Below are positions 8,145 through 18,200 of a DNA stretch of 64,000 nt, in pieces. Position 1 is the first letter of the stretch. Each line of letters starts with the position of its first letter. The notes under the pieces were generated by a model. The model searched no databases. It was not told the DNA's origin and saw only the letters and a program-made list of their open reading frames with translations. The translations under genes and the position numbers were made by a program. Origin of the DNA: Selenomonas sp. oral taxon 920 (lineage in GTDB: Bacteria > Bacillota > Negativicutes > Selenomonadales > Selenomonadaceae); assembly GCF_001717585.1 (NCBI RefSeq), contig NZ_CP017042.1, forward strand, positions 781,501 through 845,500, given 5' to 3'.

Positions 8145-9407
8145 ATGATTGGGATCAAGAATGTCATTGCGATCATCTGCGGGGGCGGCCCTGCGCCCGG
8201 CATCAACAGTGTCATCTCGGCGGTGGTCAGCGAGGCGACGCGTCACGGTTGGGACGTGCTCGGCATCTATGACGGCTTCTCGCGGCTTGCGCGCGGCGAG
8301 AAGAACTACGTGCGTCTCGAGCCCGCAAACATCAGCCGTATCCACCTGACAGGCGGCTGCATCCTCAAAATGTCGCGCTTCAACCCGACGAAGAAAGAAT
8401 CCGACCTGCGCACTGTCGTCGAGACACTGACCGAGCTCGGTGTAACCCATGTCGTCACCATCGGCGGCGATGATACGGCGTTTAGCTCGATGGCAGTTTC
8501 TGAATATGCCCGCAAGATGGGGCGCACGATCAACGTCGTTCACGTCCCGAAGACCATCGACAACGATTTGCCGCTGCCCGAGGGAGTGCCGACGTTTGGC
8601 TTCGAAACGGCGCGCGCATTCGGTACAATGGAGATCGAGAACCTCATGGAGGACGCGAGCACGACGAACAACCGCTGGTACTTTACCATTGCGATGGGGC
8701 GCACGGCGGGCCATCTCGCCCTCGGCATGGGCCGCAGCGCAGGCGCGGCGATCACGATCATCCCCGAGGAGTTTGCGCAGGATAAGATTCCGCTGCAGCA
8801 GGTCGTCGACGTCATCACCGGTTCGATCGTGAAGCGTTACCTCACGGGGCGCAACTACGGCGTTGCCGTCATCGCCGAGGGGGTCATTGAAAAGATTGCC
8901 GAAGAGGACTTCGCAAAGCTTGGCAATGTCGTCACGGACGAACACGGACACATCCGCTACAGCGAGCTCGACTTCGGCGAAATTCTGAAGCAGGCGGTGC
9001 TCGCAGAGACAAAGAAACTCGGCATCGGCATCTCTGTCATTGACAAGGAAATCGGCTACGAGCTGCGCTGCACGGCGCCGATTGCATACGACATCGACTA
9101 CTGCCGTTCGCTTGGCTACTCGGCAGTGAAATTCCTCATGAGCGGCGACTCGGGTGCGATCATCACGATCCAGGACAACCAGGCGGTGCCCATGCGCTTC
9201 GATGAGATCCGCGATCCGGAGACAGGAAAGACGAAGGTGCGCAAGGTCAACATCAACTCTGTGCACTACCGTATCGCACGCGGCTTCATGATGCGTCTCG
9301 AAAAGGGCGATCTCGACGATCCGGGGCTCGCGAATGCCTACCGCATGACGCACGAGGAGTTCAAGGAGCGTTACTCCTACCTCTTCGACGGTGACGCGGC
9401 GGAGTGA
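8145..9407 (+). CDS. pfp: phosphofructokinase, pyrophosphate-dependent type
   Basis: A 420-residue PFK-family enzyme that phosphorylates fructose 6-phosphate in glycolysis. The N-terminus shows GGGPAPGIN, then the donor-site motif GGDDT and the catalytic PKTIDNDLP. In this family Asp after GGD, in place of Gly, marks pyrophosphate-using enzymes, and the length exceeds the roughly 320 residues of typical bacterial ATP-PFKs. Such an enzyme runs reversibly and spares ATP, which suits a fermentative anaerobe. It has a strong AGAGGAGG ribosome site and its own terminator. Donor specificity is inferred from the motif only. Confidence 0.88.
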   Translation: MIGIKNVIAIICGGGPAPGINSVISAVVSEATRHGWDVLGIYDGFSRLARGEKNYVRLEPANISRIHLTGGCILKMSRFNPTKKESDLRTVVETLTELGVTHVVTIGGDDTAFSSMAVSEYARKMGRTINVVHVPKTIDNDLPLPEGVPTFGFETARAFGTMEIENLMEDASTTNNRWYFTIAMGRTAGHLALGMGRSAGAAITIIPEEFAQDKIPLQQVVDVITGSIVKRYLTGRNYGVAVIAEGVIEKIAEEDFAKLGNVVTDEHGHIRYSELDFGEILKQAVLAETKKLGIGISVIDKEIGYELRCTAPIAYDIDYCRSLGYSAVKFLMSGDSGAIITIQDNQAVPMRFDEIRDPETGKTKVRKVNINSVHYRIARGFMMRLEKGDLDDPGLANAYRMTHEEFKERYSYLFDGDAAE

Positions 9408-9423
9408 TACAGACAGGAAATGG

Positions 9424-9452
9424 TGGAGCAGAAATTTTCTGCTCCATTTTTG
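9424..9452 (+). terminator. intrinsic terminator of the phosphofructokinase gene
   Basis: TGGAGCAGAAA pairs with TTTCTGCTCCA and is followed by a run of five T residues. It starts 16 bases after the stop codon. Confidence 0.85.
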
Positions 9453-9463
9453 TGTTTTGGGTA

Positions 9464-9492
9464 TTGACGAGCCACTTCCTTTGCCGTATAAT
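9464..9492 (+). promoter_or_regulatory. promoter of the tRNA cluster
   Basis: TTGACG at 9464-9469 and TATAAT at 9487-9492 have a 17-base spacer. They lie 36 bases before the first tRNA. Confidence 0.85.
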
Positions 9493-9528
9493 ACCCTATT
9501 GTTAGCGCAAATGCGCGAGCCATATTGT

Positions 9529-9604
<76 letters not shown>

Positions 9605-9619
9605 ATTGCATAGCTTTAT

Positions 9620-9705
9620 GGGTAGGTGGCCGAGTGGTTAAAGGCAACAGACTGTAAATCTGTCATCTTCGGATTACGATGGTTCGAATCCATCCCTGCC
9701 CACCA
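9620..9705 (+). tRNA. tRNA-Tyr (GTA)
   Basis: A class II tRNA of 86 bases with anticodon GTA in loop CTGTAAA and a long variable arm. The acceptor stem is GGGTAGG/CCTGCCC and CCA is encoded. Confidence 0.95.
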
Positions 9706-9709
9706 CCAT

Positions 9710-9785
<76 letters not shown>

Positions 9786-9794
9786 AGTCTGTGC

Positions 9795-9870
9795 GCTGGT
9801 GTAGCTCAGTCGGCAGAGCGTATCCTTGGTAAGGATAAGGTCACCAGTTCAATCCTGGTCATCAGCTCCA
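9795..9870 (+). tRNA. tRNA-Thr (GGT)
   Basis: Anticodon GGT lies in loop TTGGTAA with stem TATCC/GGATA. The acceptor stem is GCTGGTG/CATCAGC, the discriminator is T and CCA is encoded. Confidence 0.93.
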
Positions 9871-9876
9871 TATAAC

Positions 9877-9953
9877 GGCGGCATAGCTCAGTTGGCTAGA
9901 GCATGCGGTTCATACCCGCAGTGTCCGGAGTTCAAATCTCTGTGCCGCCACCA
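9877..9953 (+). tRNA. elongator tRNA-Met (CAT)
   Basis: Anticodon CAT lies in loop TTCATAC with stem TGCGG/CCGCA. The acceptor stem GGCGGCA/TGCCGCC is fully paired, which excludes an initiator. A lysidine-modified tRNA-Ile2 also carries CAT in the gene and cannot be fully ruled out. Confidence 0.85.
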
Positions 9954-9964
9954 TTTTGGCTTTT

Positions 9965-9987
9965 ACCCCCGCATCGGGGGTTCTTTT
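9965..9987 (+). terminator. intrinsic terminator of the tRNA cluster
   Basis: ACCCCCG pairs with CGGGGGT across a three-base loop and is followed by TCTTTT. Confidence 0.75.
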
Positions 9988-10037
9988 ATGCTTTAAGGCG
10001 TTTTGGGGTGCTTTCTTGAGAAAATCTGCCGCGTACG

Positions 10038-10066
10038 TTGACAGCATTTTCCAAGTATGATAAATT
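10038..10066 (+). promoter_or_regulatory. promoter of rpmG-secE-nusG
   Basis: TTGACA at 10038-10043 and TAAATT at 10061-10066 have a 17-base spacer and a TGn extension before the -10. They lie 44 bases before rpmG. Confidence 0.65.
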
Positions 10067-10110
10067 GGTAAGAGTGATTTCACAACAACTAACGAGGAGA
10101 GTTGATATTC

Positions 10111-10260
10111 ATGCGCAACAACATTACGCTTGAGTGCACGGAGTGCCATAGCCGCAACTATCGCACGAACAAGAACAAGAAGAACAATCCGGATCGTCTG
10201 GAGTTCAGCAAGTACTGCAAGTTCTGCCGCAAGCACACGCCGCACAAAGAGACGAAGTAA
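10111..10260 (+). CDS. rpmG: 50S ribosomal protein L33
   Basis: A 49-residue protein with the zinc-ribbon form of L33: Cys9 and Cys12 in [11 protein letters not shown], and a second pair in YCKFCRKHT. The sequence ends HTPHKETK. The ATG follows an AGGAGAG ribosome site. It leads secE and nusG, the standard arrangement in Firmicutes. Confidence 0.96.
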   Translation: MRNNITLECTECHSRNYRTNKNKKNNPDRLEFSKYCKFCRKHTPHKETK

Positions 10261-10273
10261 GCGCTCTTTAGTC

Positions 10274-10459
10274 ATGGAAAAAATAGTCAAATTCCTGCGG
10301 GAAGTTGTCGCAGAGATGAAGAAGGTCTCGTGGTCGACGCAGCGCGAGCTGGCAACCTATACGGGCGTTGTCGGCATCGCCATTGTTGTTGTCTGCGCGC
10401 TGATCTGGATCTGTGACACGATTTTTGCGCGTGTGTTTCAGGTCATACTGCACTACTAG
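10274..10459 (+). CDS. secE: preprotein translocase subunit SecE
   Basis: A 61-residue single-span form of SecE, the clamp subunit of SecYEG. An amphipathic N-terminal part carries the conserved EMKKVSWSTQRE. One membrane helix spans about residues 31-52. There is no clear ribosome site before ATG 10274, so coupling to rpmG, which ends 13 bases upstream, is likely. nusG follows. Confidence 0.94.
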   Translation: MEKIVKFLREVVAEMKKVSWSTQRELATYTGVVGIAIVVVCALIWICDTIFARVFQVILHY

Positions 10460-10473
10460 ACTGGGTGAGGGAC

Positions 10474-11025
10474 ATGGCAGATAAGGAAGAACTCTATCTC
10501 AGACAGGCAAACCCGCATCGGGCTTGGTATGTCATCCACACCTATTCAGGCTATGAGAACAAGGTCAAGGCGAACCTCGAGCGGCTCATGCACTCAGCGA
10601 GCATGAGCGAGATGATCTTCAATGTCGTCGTTCCCGTCGAGAATGAGATCGAGATAAAGGACGGCAAGGAAAAGGTTGTTCCGCGCAAGGTGTTTCCCGG
10701 CTATGTTCTCGTTGACATGATCGTCGATGAGCACTCGTGGTACGTCGTTCGCAATACGACCGGCGTTACGGGGTTTGTCGGCTCGGAGAAGCACCCGATC
10801 CCGCTGACGGCGGAGGAGGCGGAGCGCATCCTCTCGGGGGCGGCCGGCGGTGTGCCGAAGCGTCGTACGAAAGTGAGCGTCGGGGATACTGTACGCATTG
10901 TCTCGGGTGCGTTTGAGGACTACGCGGGCAAGATCACATCGATCGATTCGTCGGGGCTGCGCGTGCAGGTCGACGTGGAGGGAACCCCCTTCGATATGGA
11001 GATCGACCAGGTTGAACTGATTTGA
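10474..11025 (+). CDS. nusG: transcription termination/antitermination factor NusG
   Basis: A 183-residue factor that binds RNA polymerase and affects pausing, Rho action and coupling to translation. The NGN domain starts [17 protein letters not shown] and includes [14 protein letters not shown]-terminal KOW domain ([19 protein letters not shown]) follows. ATG 10474, with GGTGAGG just upstream, is preferred over the in-frame GTG 10465. Confidence 0.95.
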   Translation: MADKEELYLRQANPHRAWYVIHTYSGYENKVKANLERLMHSASMSEMIFNVVVPVENEIEIKDGKEKVVPRKVFPGYVLVDMIVDEHSWYVVRNTTGVTGFVGSEKHPIPLTAEEAERILSGAAGGVPKRRTKVSVGDTVRIVSGAFEDYAGKITSIDSSGLRVQVDVEGTPFDMEIDQVELI

Positions 11026-11065
11026 TTTCCTAAAACAATACGCACCGAAAGGAGGTGATGTGTCG

Positions 11066-11491
11066 ATGGCAAAGAAGGTTGCGCGTGTCGTAAAGCTGCA
11101 GGTTCCTGCGGGCAAGGCGACACCGGCTCCTCCGGTAGGACCTGCGCTTGGTCAGGCGGGCGTGAACATCATGGCGTTCGTCAAGGACTTCAATGAGCGC
11201 ACGGCGAAGCAGGCGGGGCTCATTATTCCGGTTGAGATCACGGTCTTTGAGGATCGTTCCTTTACCTTTATCACGAAGACCCCTCCTGCAGCAGTTCTGC
11301 TGAAGAAGGCGGCGGGCATTGAGAAGGCGTCGGGCGAGCCGAACAAGACGAAGGTCGCGAAGCTCCCGCGCTCGAAGGCGCGCGAGATCGCCGAGTCCAA
11401 GATGCCGGATCTGAATGCCGCATCGATCGAGGCGGCGACATCCATGATCGAGGGCACCGCCCGCAGCATGGGAATCGAGATCACAGACTAA
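11066..11491 (+). CDS. rplK: 50S ribosomal protein L11
   Basis: A 141-residue L11 of the ribosomal stalk base. It contains the typical [19 protein letters not shown] stretch and ends SMGIEITD. The start is ATG 11066, seven bases after a full AAGGAGGTGA ribosome site. rplA follows after 54 bases. Confidence 0.96.
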   Translation: MAKKVARVVKLQVPAGKATPAPPVGPALGQAGVNIMAFVKDFNERTAKQAGLIIPVEITVFEDRSFTFITKTPPAAVLLKKAAGIEKASGEPNKTKVAKLPRSKAREIAESKMPDLNAASIEAATSMIEGTARSMGIEITD

Positions 11492-11545
11492 TCTGTGATA
11501 CAGTGGAAGGGCGTATGCCCGCTATGACCACGAAGGGAGTTATTC

Positions 11546-12229
11546 ATGGCAAAGTTTGGTAAGAAATACCAAGACGCTGCGAAGCTCATCGAGAGCGGCA
11601 AGCTCTATGCTTCGCAGGAGGCGATGGAGCTCGTAAAGAAGACGGCAACTGCCAAATTCGACGAGACCATCGAACTGCATGTGCGCCTCGGCGTCGATCC
11701 GAAGTATGCGGATCAGCAGGTGCGCGGCGCGCTTGTCCTGCCGAACGGCACGGGCAAGACCCAGCGCGTTCTCGTCTTCGCCAAAGGCGAAAAGGTTGCA
11801 GAGGCAGAGGCCGCAGGGGCGGACTTTGTCGGCTCGGATGAGATCGTGCAGAAGATCCAGGGCGGCTGGCTCGATTTCGATGTCGCCGTCGCAACGCCCG
11901 ATATGATGGGCACGGTCGGCCGCCTCGGCAAGGTGCTCGGTCCCCGCGGACTCATGCCGAACCCGAAGCTCGGCACGGTCACGATGGATCTCAAGAAGGC
12001 GATCACCGAGATCAAGGCAGGTCAGGTGGAGTACCGCACGGACAAGGCGGGCAACGTCCACGTTCCCATCGGGAAGGCCTCCTTTGACGCGGACAAGCTC
12101 CGCGAGAACTATCAGGCAGTCATCGACACGCTTATCCGCGTGAAGCCGGCGGCAGCAAAGGGGCAGTATATCCGCTCCATCACCGTTGTGGCGACGATGG
12201 GTCCTGCCGTCCCCGTTGCACTCAGCTAA
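11546..12229 (+). CDS. rplA: 50S ribosomal protein L1
   Basis: A 227-residue L1 of the L1 stalk and exit site. It shows the signature [18 protein letters not shown] and the usual [16 protein letters not shown] stretch. It sits between rplK and the L10 leader, as in most Firmicutes. Confidence 0.96.
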   Translation: MAKFGKKYQDAAKLIESGKLYASQEAMELVKKTATAKFDETIELHVRLGVDPKYADQQVRGALVLPNGTGKTQRVLVFAKGEKVAEAEAAGADFVGSDEIVQKIQGGWLDFDVAVATPDMMGTVGRLGKVLGPRGLMPNPKLGTVTMDLKKAITEIKAGQVEYRTDKAGNVHVPIGKASFDADKLRENYQAVIDTLIRVKPAAAKGQYIRSITVVATMGPAVPVALS

Positions 12230-12235
12230 GAGTGC

Positions 12236-12357
12236 GCGGAATTTCCCCGGGCTGTAGACAGCAGGTTTGCGCAAGCATCTAACGACAATGTCGCCTGCCG
12301 AGGCCGGACGTGAATTTGAACATTCATCTCCGGCAGTAGAGCAGCCGGAGATTTTTC
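12236..12357 (+). ncRNA. ribosomal protein L10 leader
   Basis: The 188-base gap between rplA and rplJ holds an RNA with the L10-leader core GTAGACAGCAGG followed downstream by CCTGCCGAGG, which pair with each other around a stem-loop. In this family L10-L12 binds the leader and represses rplJL. A 9-bp terminator-like hairpin lies at its 3' end. Confidence 0.85.
12326..12356 (+). terminator. attenuator hairpin inside the L10 leader
   Basis: ATCTCCGGC pairs perfectly with GCCGGAGAT around a 9-base loop and is followed by TTTT. It lies 62 bases before rplJ, so it would act as a regulated terminator and not as the end of the operon. Confidence 0.7.
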
Positions 12358-12417
12358 ATTCAAAAGAATAAGAGCCGTCCAGGATGAACGGCGGCAAGAA
12401 AGGAGGGAAATGATTAC

Positions 12418-12954
12418 ATGGCAGATCATAAGAAAGAAGTCATAGTCGAGAACCTGAAAGAGCAGCTCTCCTCGGCGAAGGGTGCAGTCTTTACGACGTA
12501 CAGCGGTCTTACGGTCGCACAGGACACGGAGCTGCGCCGTGAACTGCGTGCTGCAGGTGTTACCTACCACGTTGTGAAGAACACGATGGTACGCCGCGCA
12601 GCTGATGCGCTCGGCCTTGAGGGGCTTGACCCGCACCTCGAGGGCACGACGGCATTTGCATTCTCGGCAGAGGATGCAGTTGCTCCCGCGAAGGTCATCT
12701 GCGGCTACATCAAGAAGAACAAGCTCGATGAGAAGGGGATCCTGTCCGTCAAGGTAGGTACCGTTGAGGGCAAGGTGATCGAGGCGAACGAGGTGCAGGC
12801 GCTTGCGTCGCTCCCGTCGCGCGAAGAGCTTATCGCAAAGCTCATGGGCAGCATGAATGCGCCGATCTCGAACACGGTCAACGTGCTTCAGGGCGTTATC
12901 CGCAATGCCGTTTATGTGCTTGATGCCGTGCGTGCGCAGAAGGCATCCGCATAA
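12418..12954 (+). CDS. rplJ: 50S ribosomal protein L10
   Basis: A 178-residue L10 that anchors L7/L12 dimers to the ribosome. The N-terminus carries KKEVIVENLKEQLSSAKGAVF and YHVVKNTMVRRAA, typical of the family. The Ala/Arg-containing C-terminus is the L12-binding helix. It follows the L10 leader, with a GAAAGGAGGG ribosome site. Confidence 0.96.
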   Translation: MADHKKEVIVENLKEQLSSAKGAVFTTYSGLTVAQDTELRRELRAAGVTYHVVKNTMVRRAADALGLEGLDPHLEGTTAFAFSAEDAVAPAKVICGYIKKNKLDEKGILSVKVGTVEGKVIEANEVQALASLPSREELIAKLMGSMNAPISNTVNVLQGVIRNAVYVLDAVRAQKASA

Positions 12955-12999
12955 AGGAATATTCAAAGAGAAATTACATTATTTTGGAGGTATATCATA

Positions 13000-13374
13000 A
13001 TGAACAAGGATCAGATTCTGGAAGCCATTGAGAACATGACTGTTCTCGAACTCTCCGAGCTCGTCAAGGCTATGGAAGAGAAGTTCGGTGTCAGCGCAGC
13101 TGCACCGGTTGCTGTTGCTGCGGTTGGCGGAGCTGCTCCGGCTGCTGCGGGCGGCGAGGAGAAGTCGGAGTTCACGGTCGTTCTCGCATCCGCAGGCGAT
13201 AAGAAGATCAATGTCATCAAGGCTGTCCGTGAGGCAACGGGTCTCGGCCTGAAGGAAGCGAAGGAGCTCGTTGACGGCGCACCGAAGCCGGTCAAGGAGA
13301 ACGTCGGCAAGGCTGAGGCTGAGGAGCTCAAGAAGAAGCTCGAAGAGGCCGGCGCAACGGTCGAGCTGAAGTAA
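13000..13374 (+). CDS. rplL: 50S ribosomal protein L7/L12
   Basis: A 124-residue stalk protein that recruits translation GTPases. An N-terminal dimerisation domain is followed by an Ala/Pro/Gly hinge (residues 36-55). The C-terminal domain has [30 protein letters not shown] ribosome site precedes it and a terminator follows. Confidence 0.97.
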   Translation: MNKDQILEAIENMTVLELSELVKAMEEKFGVSAAAPVAVAAVGGAAPAAAGGEEKSEFTVVLASAGDKKINVIKAVREATGLGLKEAKELVDGAPKPVKENVGKAEAEELKKKLEEAGATVELK

Positions 13375-13396
13375 TTCAGACGAAACTGATTTTGAG

Positions 13397-13430
13397 AAAC
13401 CGCTTTCCCGTTTGGGGAGGCGGTTTTTAT
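13397..13430 (+). terminator. intrinsic terminator of the rplJL operon
   Basis: AAACCGC pairs with GCGGTTT, with an inner TCCC/GGGG pairing, and is followed by a T run. It lies 22 bases after rplL. Confidence 0.8.
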
Positions 13431-13589
13431 TTGCTGTGAATGAGGAAATACAAAGAAACATTAGAAATATAAAATCCATACAAAAGGAACAGATGAGTCT
13501 AGGAATAAAGTCACATATATGTTAAGATGGGGACAAAGATAAACGATAATAACATTAAGGTAATAGTAAAAAGATGTGTGGAGGCTCGG

Positions 13590-15230
13590 ATGCGGATGAA
13601 ACGACATAAGAGAGGAAAGAGGATGGGCGTGCAGCGTGTCGGAGGACATACCGCGCGCTTCTTTCTTGTCTCCTGTATGGCAATGTCCGTCTGTGCATCT
13701 CCTGCCTTTGCTGCAGAGACGAACATGACCGCTGAGCAGCGCATCTGGGTTGCACGCTATACGTTCTCGGGAGAGAATCCCGTGACGGAGGCGGAGCTGG
13801 CGGACGTACTTGCAGAGCACAGGCATAAGGATGCAACGCTTACGGAACTTGAGGCACAGGCGGACAAGCTCACGAAGTATCTGCGCTCGAAGGGATATTT
13901 TGTTGCCTTTGCCTATCTTGCGCCGCAGGACTTCAAGGACGGCGTTGTGGACTTTACGATCGTTCCGGGGCATTACGATCAGATTATCGTGAACAACGAG
14001 TCCTATCTCAAGGAGGAAGCGATCCGACGTGAGATCGGTATTTCTTCCGGTGAGATTGTGAAAAAAAGTACACTTAACCGAGGTGTCTGGCTGACAAATG
14101 ACCTTTCGCGAGTGGAGGCAAATACACAGCTGAAGGCGGGCAGACGGCAGGGGACGACGGATCTCATCGTCAACGTGAAGAACAAGGGACATCGTACATG
14201 GGGCTATGTCGGCATCGATAACGGGGGCTACCGCTATACGGGACGCTATCAGTACAGTGCCTTTGTCAACTATGCCAGTCCCGCGCGCGAGGGGGATCTG
14301 ATCTCTGTCGGCGGCGTTCTGTCAAACGGCGGCATGTGGTCGGGCTCGGCCTCCTACTCAACACCGATTGCAAAGCAGGGGGAGCGGATCGGCGTCAGCT
14401 ATGCGCGTTCGCATTACACACTCGGCGGCGCATTCTCTGCACTTGACTACACGGGAACGGCGGAGACGGTGAGCGTTCACTGGCAGCACAATTTCAAACG
14501 CAGCCGTGATGTAAACATCTACGGAACAGTTCGTTTTGATTTCAAAAGTCTCGAAGATGAGGCGAAGGGGATGGCGTACAGCAACCCAAAGAGTGCGCAC
14601 AACTGGGTGTTTGGTGTGAACGGCGACAGTTTGGACCGTTTCTGGACGGGTGGAAAAAACACGTTTGCACTGAATTATACGCACGGCGATCTCTCCATTG
14701 ACGACGAGATGCAGCGTGTGTACGATACGGCAACGGCGCGGACGGCGGGGCAATTTGGGAAGTGGAATCTCGAACTGACACGTCTCCAACACATCAGTGA
14801 GCGCGTTTCGCTCTATCTGAGCTATCAGCGGCAGTGGGCGACGAAGAATCTGGATTCCTCGGAGAAATTCTCGCTCGGGGGTCCGAACGGCGTACGTGCC
14901 TACCCTGTCGGCGAAGCGTCAGGCGACGACGGCTGGCGCTGGACATCGGAGCTGCGCTGGAATCTGCCGACGCGCGAGGGTGATGACAATGTATGGCAAT
15001 TGATTGCATTCGCCGACGGCGGTCATGTGAATCTCTATCACAACAAGCTGCCGGGATATACAGGCGCTGCAGGGCGCAGCCTTTACGGTGCAGGTGTAGG
15101 CGTGAATTGGAGCAATCAGGCAAACTGGGTGGCACGCGCATACTATGCGTGGAAGATCGGCTCTGAGGAGGCAGTCTCAGATACGGATCGCAGCGGACGA
15201 TTCTGGCTTCAGATTTACAAGTTTTTCTGA
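13590..15230 (+). CDS. two-partner secretion outer-membrane transporter (TpsB, ShlB/FhaC family)
   Basis: A 546-residue outer-membrane beta-barrel that exports the adhesin encoded next. A basic N-terminus and signal peptide end near PAFAAET. Two POTRA-type domains follow, with QADKLTKYLRSKGYFVAFAYLAPQ in the first. A 16-strand-type barrel starts near NKGHRTWGYVGIDN and ends in the aromatic IYKFF. The conserved loop-6 motif VRGY/F is present as GPNGVRAYP. ATG 13590 is chosen for its GGAGG site; upstream in-frame ATG 13527 and downstream ATG 13623 are alternatives. It forms an operon with the adhesin, 41 bases apart. I see no strong promoter in the AT-rich gap before it. Confidence 0.88.
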   Translation: MRMKRHKRGKRMGVQRVGGHTARFFLVSCMAMSVCASPAFAAETNMTAEQRIWVARYTFSGENPVTEAELADVLAEHRHKDATLTELEAQADKLTKYLRSKGYFVAFAYLAPQDFKDGVVDFTIVPGHYDQIIVNNESYLKEEAIRREIGISSGEIVKKSTLNRGVWLTNDLSRVEANTQLKAGRRQGTTDLIVNVKNKGHRTWGYVGIDNGGYRYTGRYQYSAFVNYASPAREGDLISVGGVLSNGGMWSGSASYSTPIAKQGERIGVSYARSHYTLGGAFSALDYTGTAETVSVHWQHNFKRSRDVNIYGTVRFDFKSLEDEAKGMAYSNPKSAHNWVFGVNGDSLDRFWTGGKNTFALNYTHGDLSIDDEMQRVYDTATARTAGQFGKWNLELTRLQHISERVSLYLSYQRQWATKNLDSSEKFSLGGPNGVRAYPVGEASGDDGWRWTSELRWNLPTREGDDNVWQLIAFADGGHVNLYHNKLPGYTGAAGRSLYGAGVGVNWSNQANWVARAYYAWKIGSEEAVSDTDRSGRFWLQIYKFF

Positions 15231-15271
15231 TGGCGTTATAACCACTGTGTTTTGATTGAAGGGGTATCAAT

Positions 15272-18200
15272 ATGAGCATGATGAGAAAACAGCGTCGCGG
15301 GCGTATGCGCCGCAGCGTCGGTATATTAGCGGCGGGCGCCATGATGGTAAGCGGCATGAATCACGCGATGGCGCTGCCGCAGGGCGGACAGGTCGCGGCA
15401 GGTGCTGCAGAGATTGCCGCATCGCAGACAGAGATGGCGATTCATCAGGCAACGCAGAACGCCGTTATCAACTGGAATTCGTTCAATATCGGTGCGGGCG
15501 AGCGCGTCAATATCCATCAGCCGAATGCACAGGCAGCGCTGCTGAACCGTGTGCTCGGAGGGAATCCCTCTGAGATATTCGGCACGCTCTCGGCGAACGG
15601 CCGCGTTTTCCTCGTCAACCCTGCGGGCGTGCTCTTTGCGCCCGGTGCACAGGTGGATGCAGGCTCAATTGTTGCCTCCACGATGAACATTACCAATGCT
15701 GACTTTATGGCGGGGAAGTACGCCTTTGTCGGTACACCGAATGACGGCAAGGTAATCAACCGCGCCTCGCTCATTGCAAAAAATGAGGGAACGGTAGCCC
15801 TTCTCGGCAAGGATGTTGTGAACGAGGGCGTTATTGTTGCGAAGAAGGGCGCGGCAGTCCTTGCATCGGGTGAAGCTGTGTCGCTTGACTTCAACGGCGA
15901 CGGCAAGGTTTCGGTCGTCCCGACGAGAGCGGCGATGGAGCAGGCGGTTACGAATAAAGGTCTCGTCGAAGCGGACGGAGGTCTCGTTTTCATGTCTGCA
16001 GCGACGGGTGATGCACTGACGCGCTCGGCGGTCAATCAGGAGGGGATCGTACGTGCCGCGAGCCTTGACGGACGTGCGGGCACAGTTCGTATGACGGCAA
16101 ACGATGTGCGTCTTTCCTCCGGCAGTGTGACGGATGTGAGCGGTGCGCAGGGCGGTACGGTGGAGATCGGCGGCGGCTGGCAGGGCACGGGCGACCTCGC
16201 ACATGCGCAGAACGTCACGATCGAGCGCGGTGCGGCGGTACGTGCGGACGCCACACAAGCGGGGAACGCAGGCGGCACGGTCGCCGTCTGGTCGGACGGC
16301 ATGACCCAGTTCGCGGGCGAGATCACGGCACGCGGCAAGGGAACGGGCGTGGGCGGTGCGGTCGAGACCTCGGGTGCACAGGTGCAGATCACGGGTGCAG
16401 TCAACGCTTCGTCCGAGACGGGAAAGGCGGGTGAATGGCTGATCGACCCAGGTGATATCGAGGTCAAGACCCGTATCGCAGGCGATCCGGAAAAAGGGTC
16501 AATGGCAGACGTACAGACGGTCACCAATTCGCTGAACGGCGGCACATCCGTCAGCATCCAGACGGCGAACCTTACGGGGCCGAACGACAACTCCATTACC
16601 GTATCGGATGCCATCACCAAGACGGCGGGCGGCGATGCGACCCTTTCGCTCAAGGCAACGGGCAGTGTCAATATCAACGCCGATATCAGCTCGACGGCGG
16701 GCAAGCTGAATGTGGACATCACCTCCGACACGAACCACCGTGCGGGCGGCAGTGTCACTGTTGCAAGCGGCAAGAATATCACGACGCTCGGCGGCAATGT
16801 CAAGATCGGCGGCGGTCTCATGGACAGCGGCGTCGGCTTTGCCAACTCGCAGAGTGCGGGCGAGGCGGGCATCACGCTCGACCATGCCGTGATCAATACC
16901 ACGGACGCAGGCGGTACGGCGGGCGGCAATGTCGAACTCGCGGGCAGCACGACGGCGGATGCGGCGGGCGTATCGCTCGCGGGTACGACGATTACGGCGG
17001 GCACGGGCAAGGTCACGCTGATCGGCAAGTCCACGGGAACCAATGCGGCGCTTGCCAAGGGAATCTCCATCGACAGCGGCTCAGGCATTACGACGCGCAC
17101 GGTCGAGCTGCGCACGGATTCCATCGACCTCGCAGGGACGATCACGGGCGACAACGACCCGGCAGGCTCGGCAAAGGTCTGGACGCTCTCGGACGGCAAG
17201 ACCATCAATTTCGGCACGGGTTCGGGCGGGCTTGATCTCGCAGGCGATACGTTCACGAGCACGGGAAAGATTCGGAACTTCTATAAGAATACAGTCGGCG
17301 ACGCGAGCAAGGCGGCAAACATCAACGCCGGCGGCGTGACGGCGGGCAGCGATCTCGCCATCGATTCGGGTGCAGGTACGCTGACCGTCGGCGGCGCGGT
17401 AAATGTCGCCACAGGTCATGCGCTGACGCTTGGTTCGAAGAATGCCATCACAGGTGCGGGCGTCATCACTTCGGATGCGCTCGTGCTCGATGCGGCGGCT
17501 GCGACGGTGAACCTCACAGGAACGCATGCCGTCGGAAAGCTCGACGGCGCGGCGAAGGGACTGGCCTTCAAGAACGGCACGAATCTCAAGATCGGTGAAG
17601 ATACGGGATTGACGACGGCAGCGGACGGTGCGGACATCGACGTCACGGGCGACCTCACGGTCGGTGCGCATGGCATCACGAACGGCGCGGGCGCGATGAA
17701 GCTCAAGGCGAGCGGCACGCTCAAGCTCGATGCGAATGCTGAGGTCAAGTCGACGGGCGCGGCGGCGACATCGCTCGAAGCGGCGGCGGTCAATTTTGAC
17801 ACGGCGAGCAAGGTGTCGACGGCTGGCGGCACGATCCATCTCAAGACGGATGCGCTGACGCTCCCCACGGGAGCGCAGGGCACTCTTTCGAGTGCAAACG
17901 GAAAAGTCACGGTTGAGACGAAGACGGCGGGCAAGACGATGTCTGTCGGTTCTTCGAGTGCCGCCGATCTTGATTTGCCGAATCTTGACTTTATCGATTC
18001 GGGCACGGGTGAAATCCACCTTGGCAATGATCAGACGGGAGCCGTCGAAGTCGGTACGGCGAATGTCAAGGCACCGCTGACGGCGGAATCTGCATCGACG
18101 ATTAAGTTCACGGGTGTGCTCACGAATGCTAGCGGCAAGGATACGACATTCAAGGCGAATGCCGTTGACTTTGGCGCAGGTGCAAACCTCGCGGCGGGTG

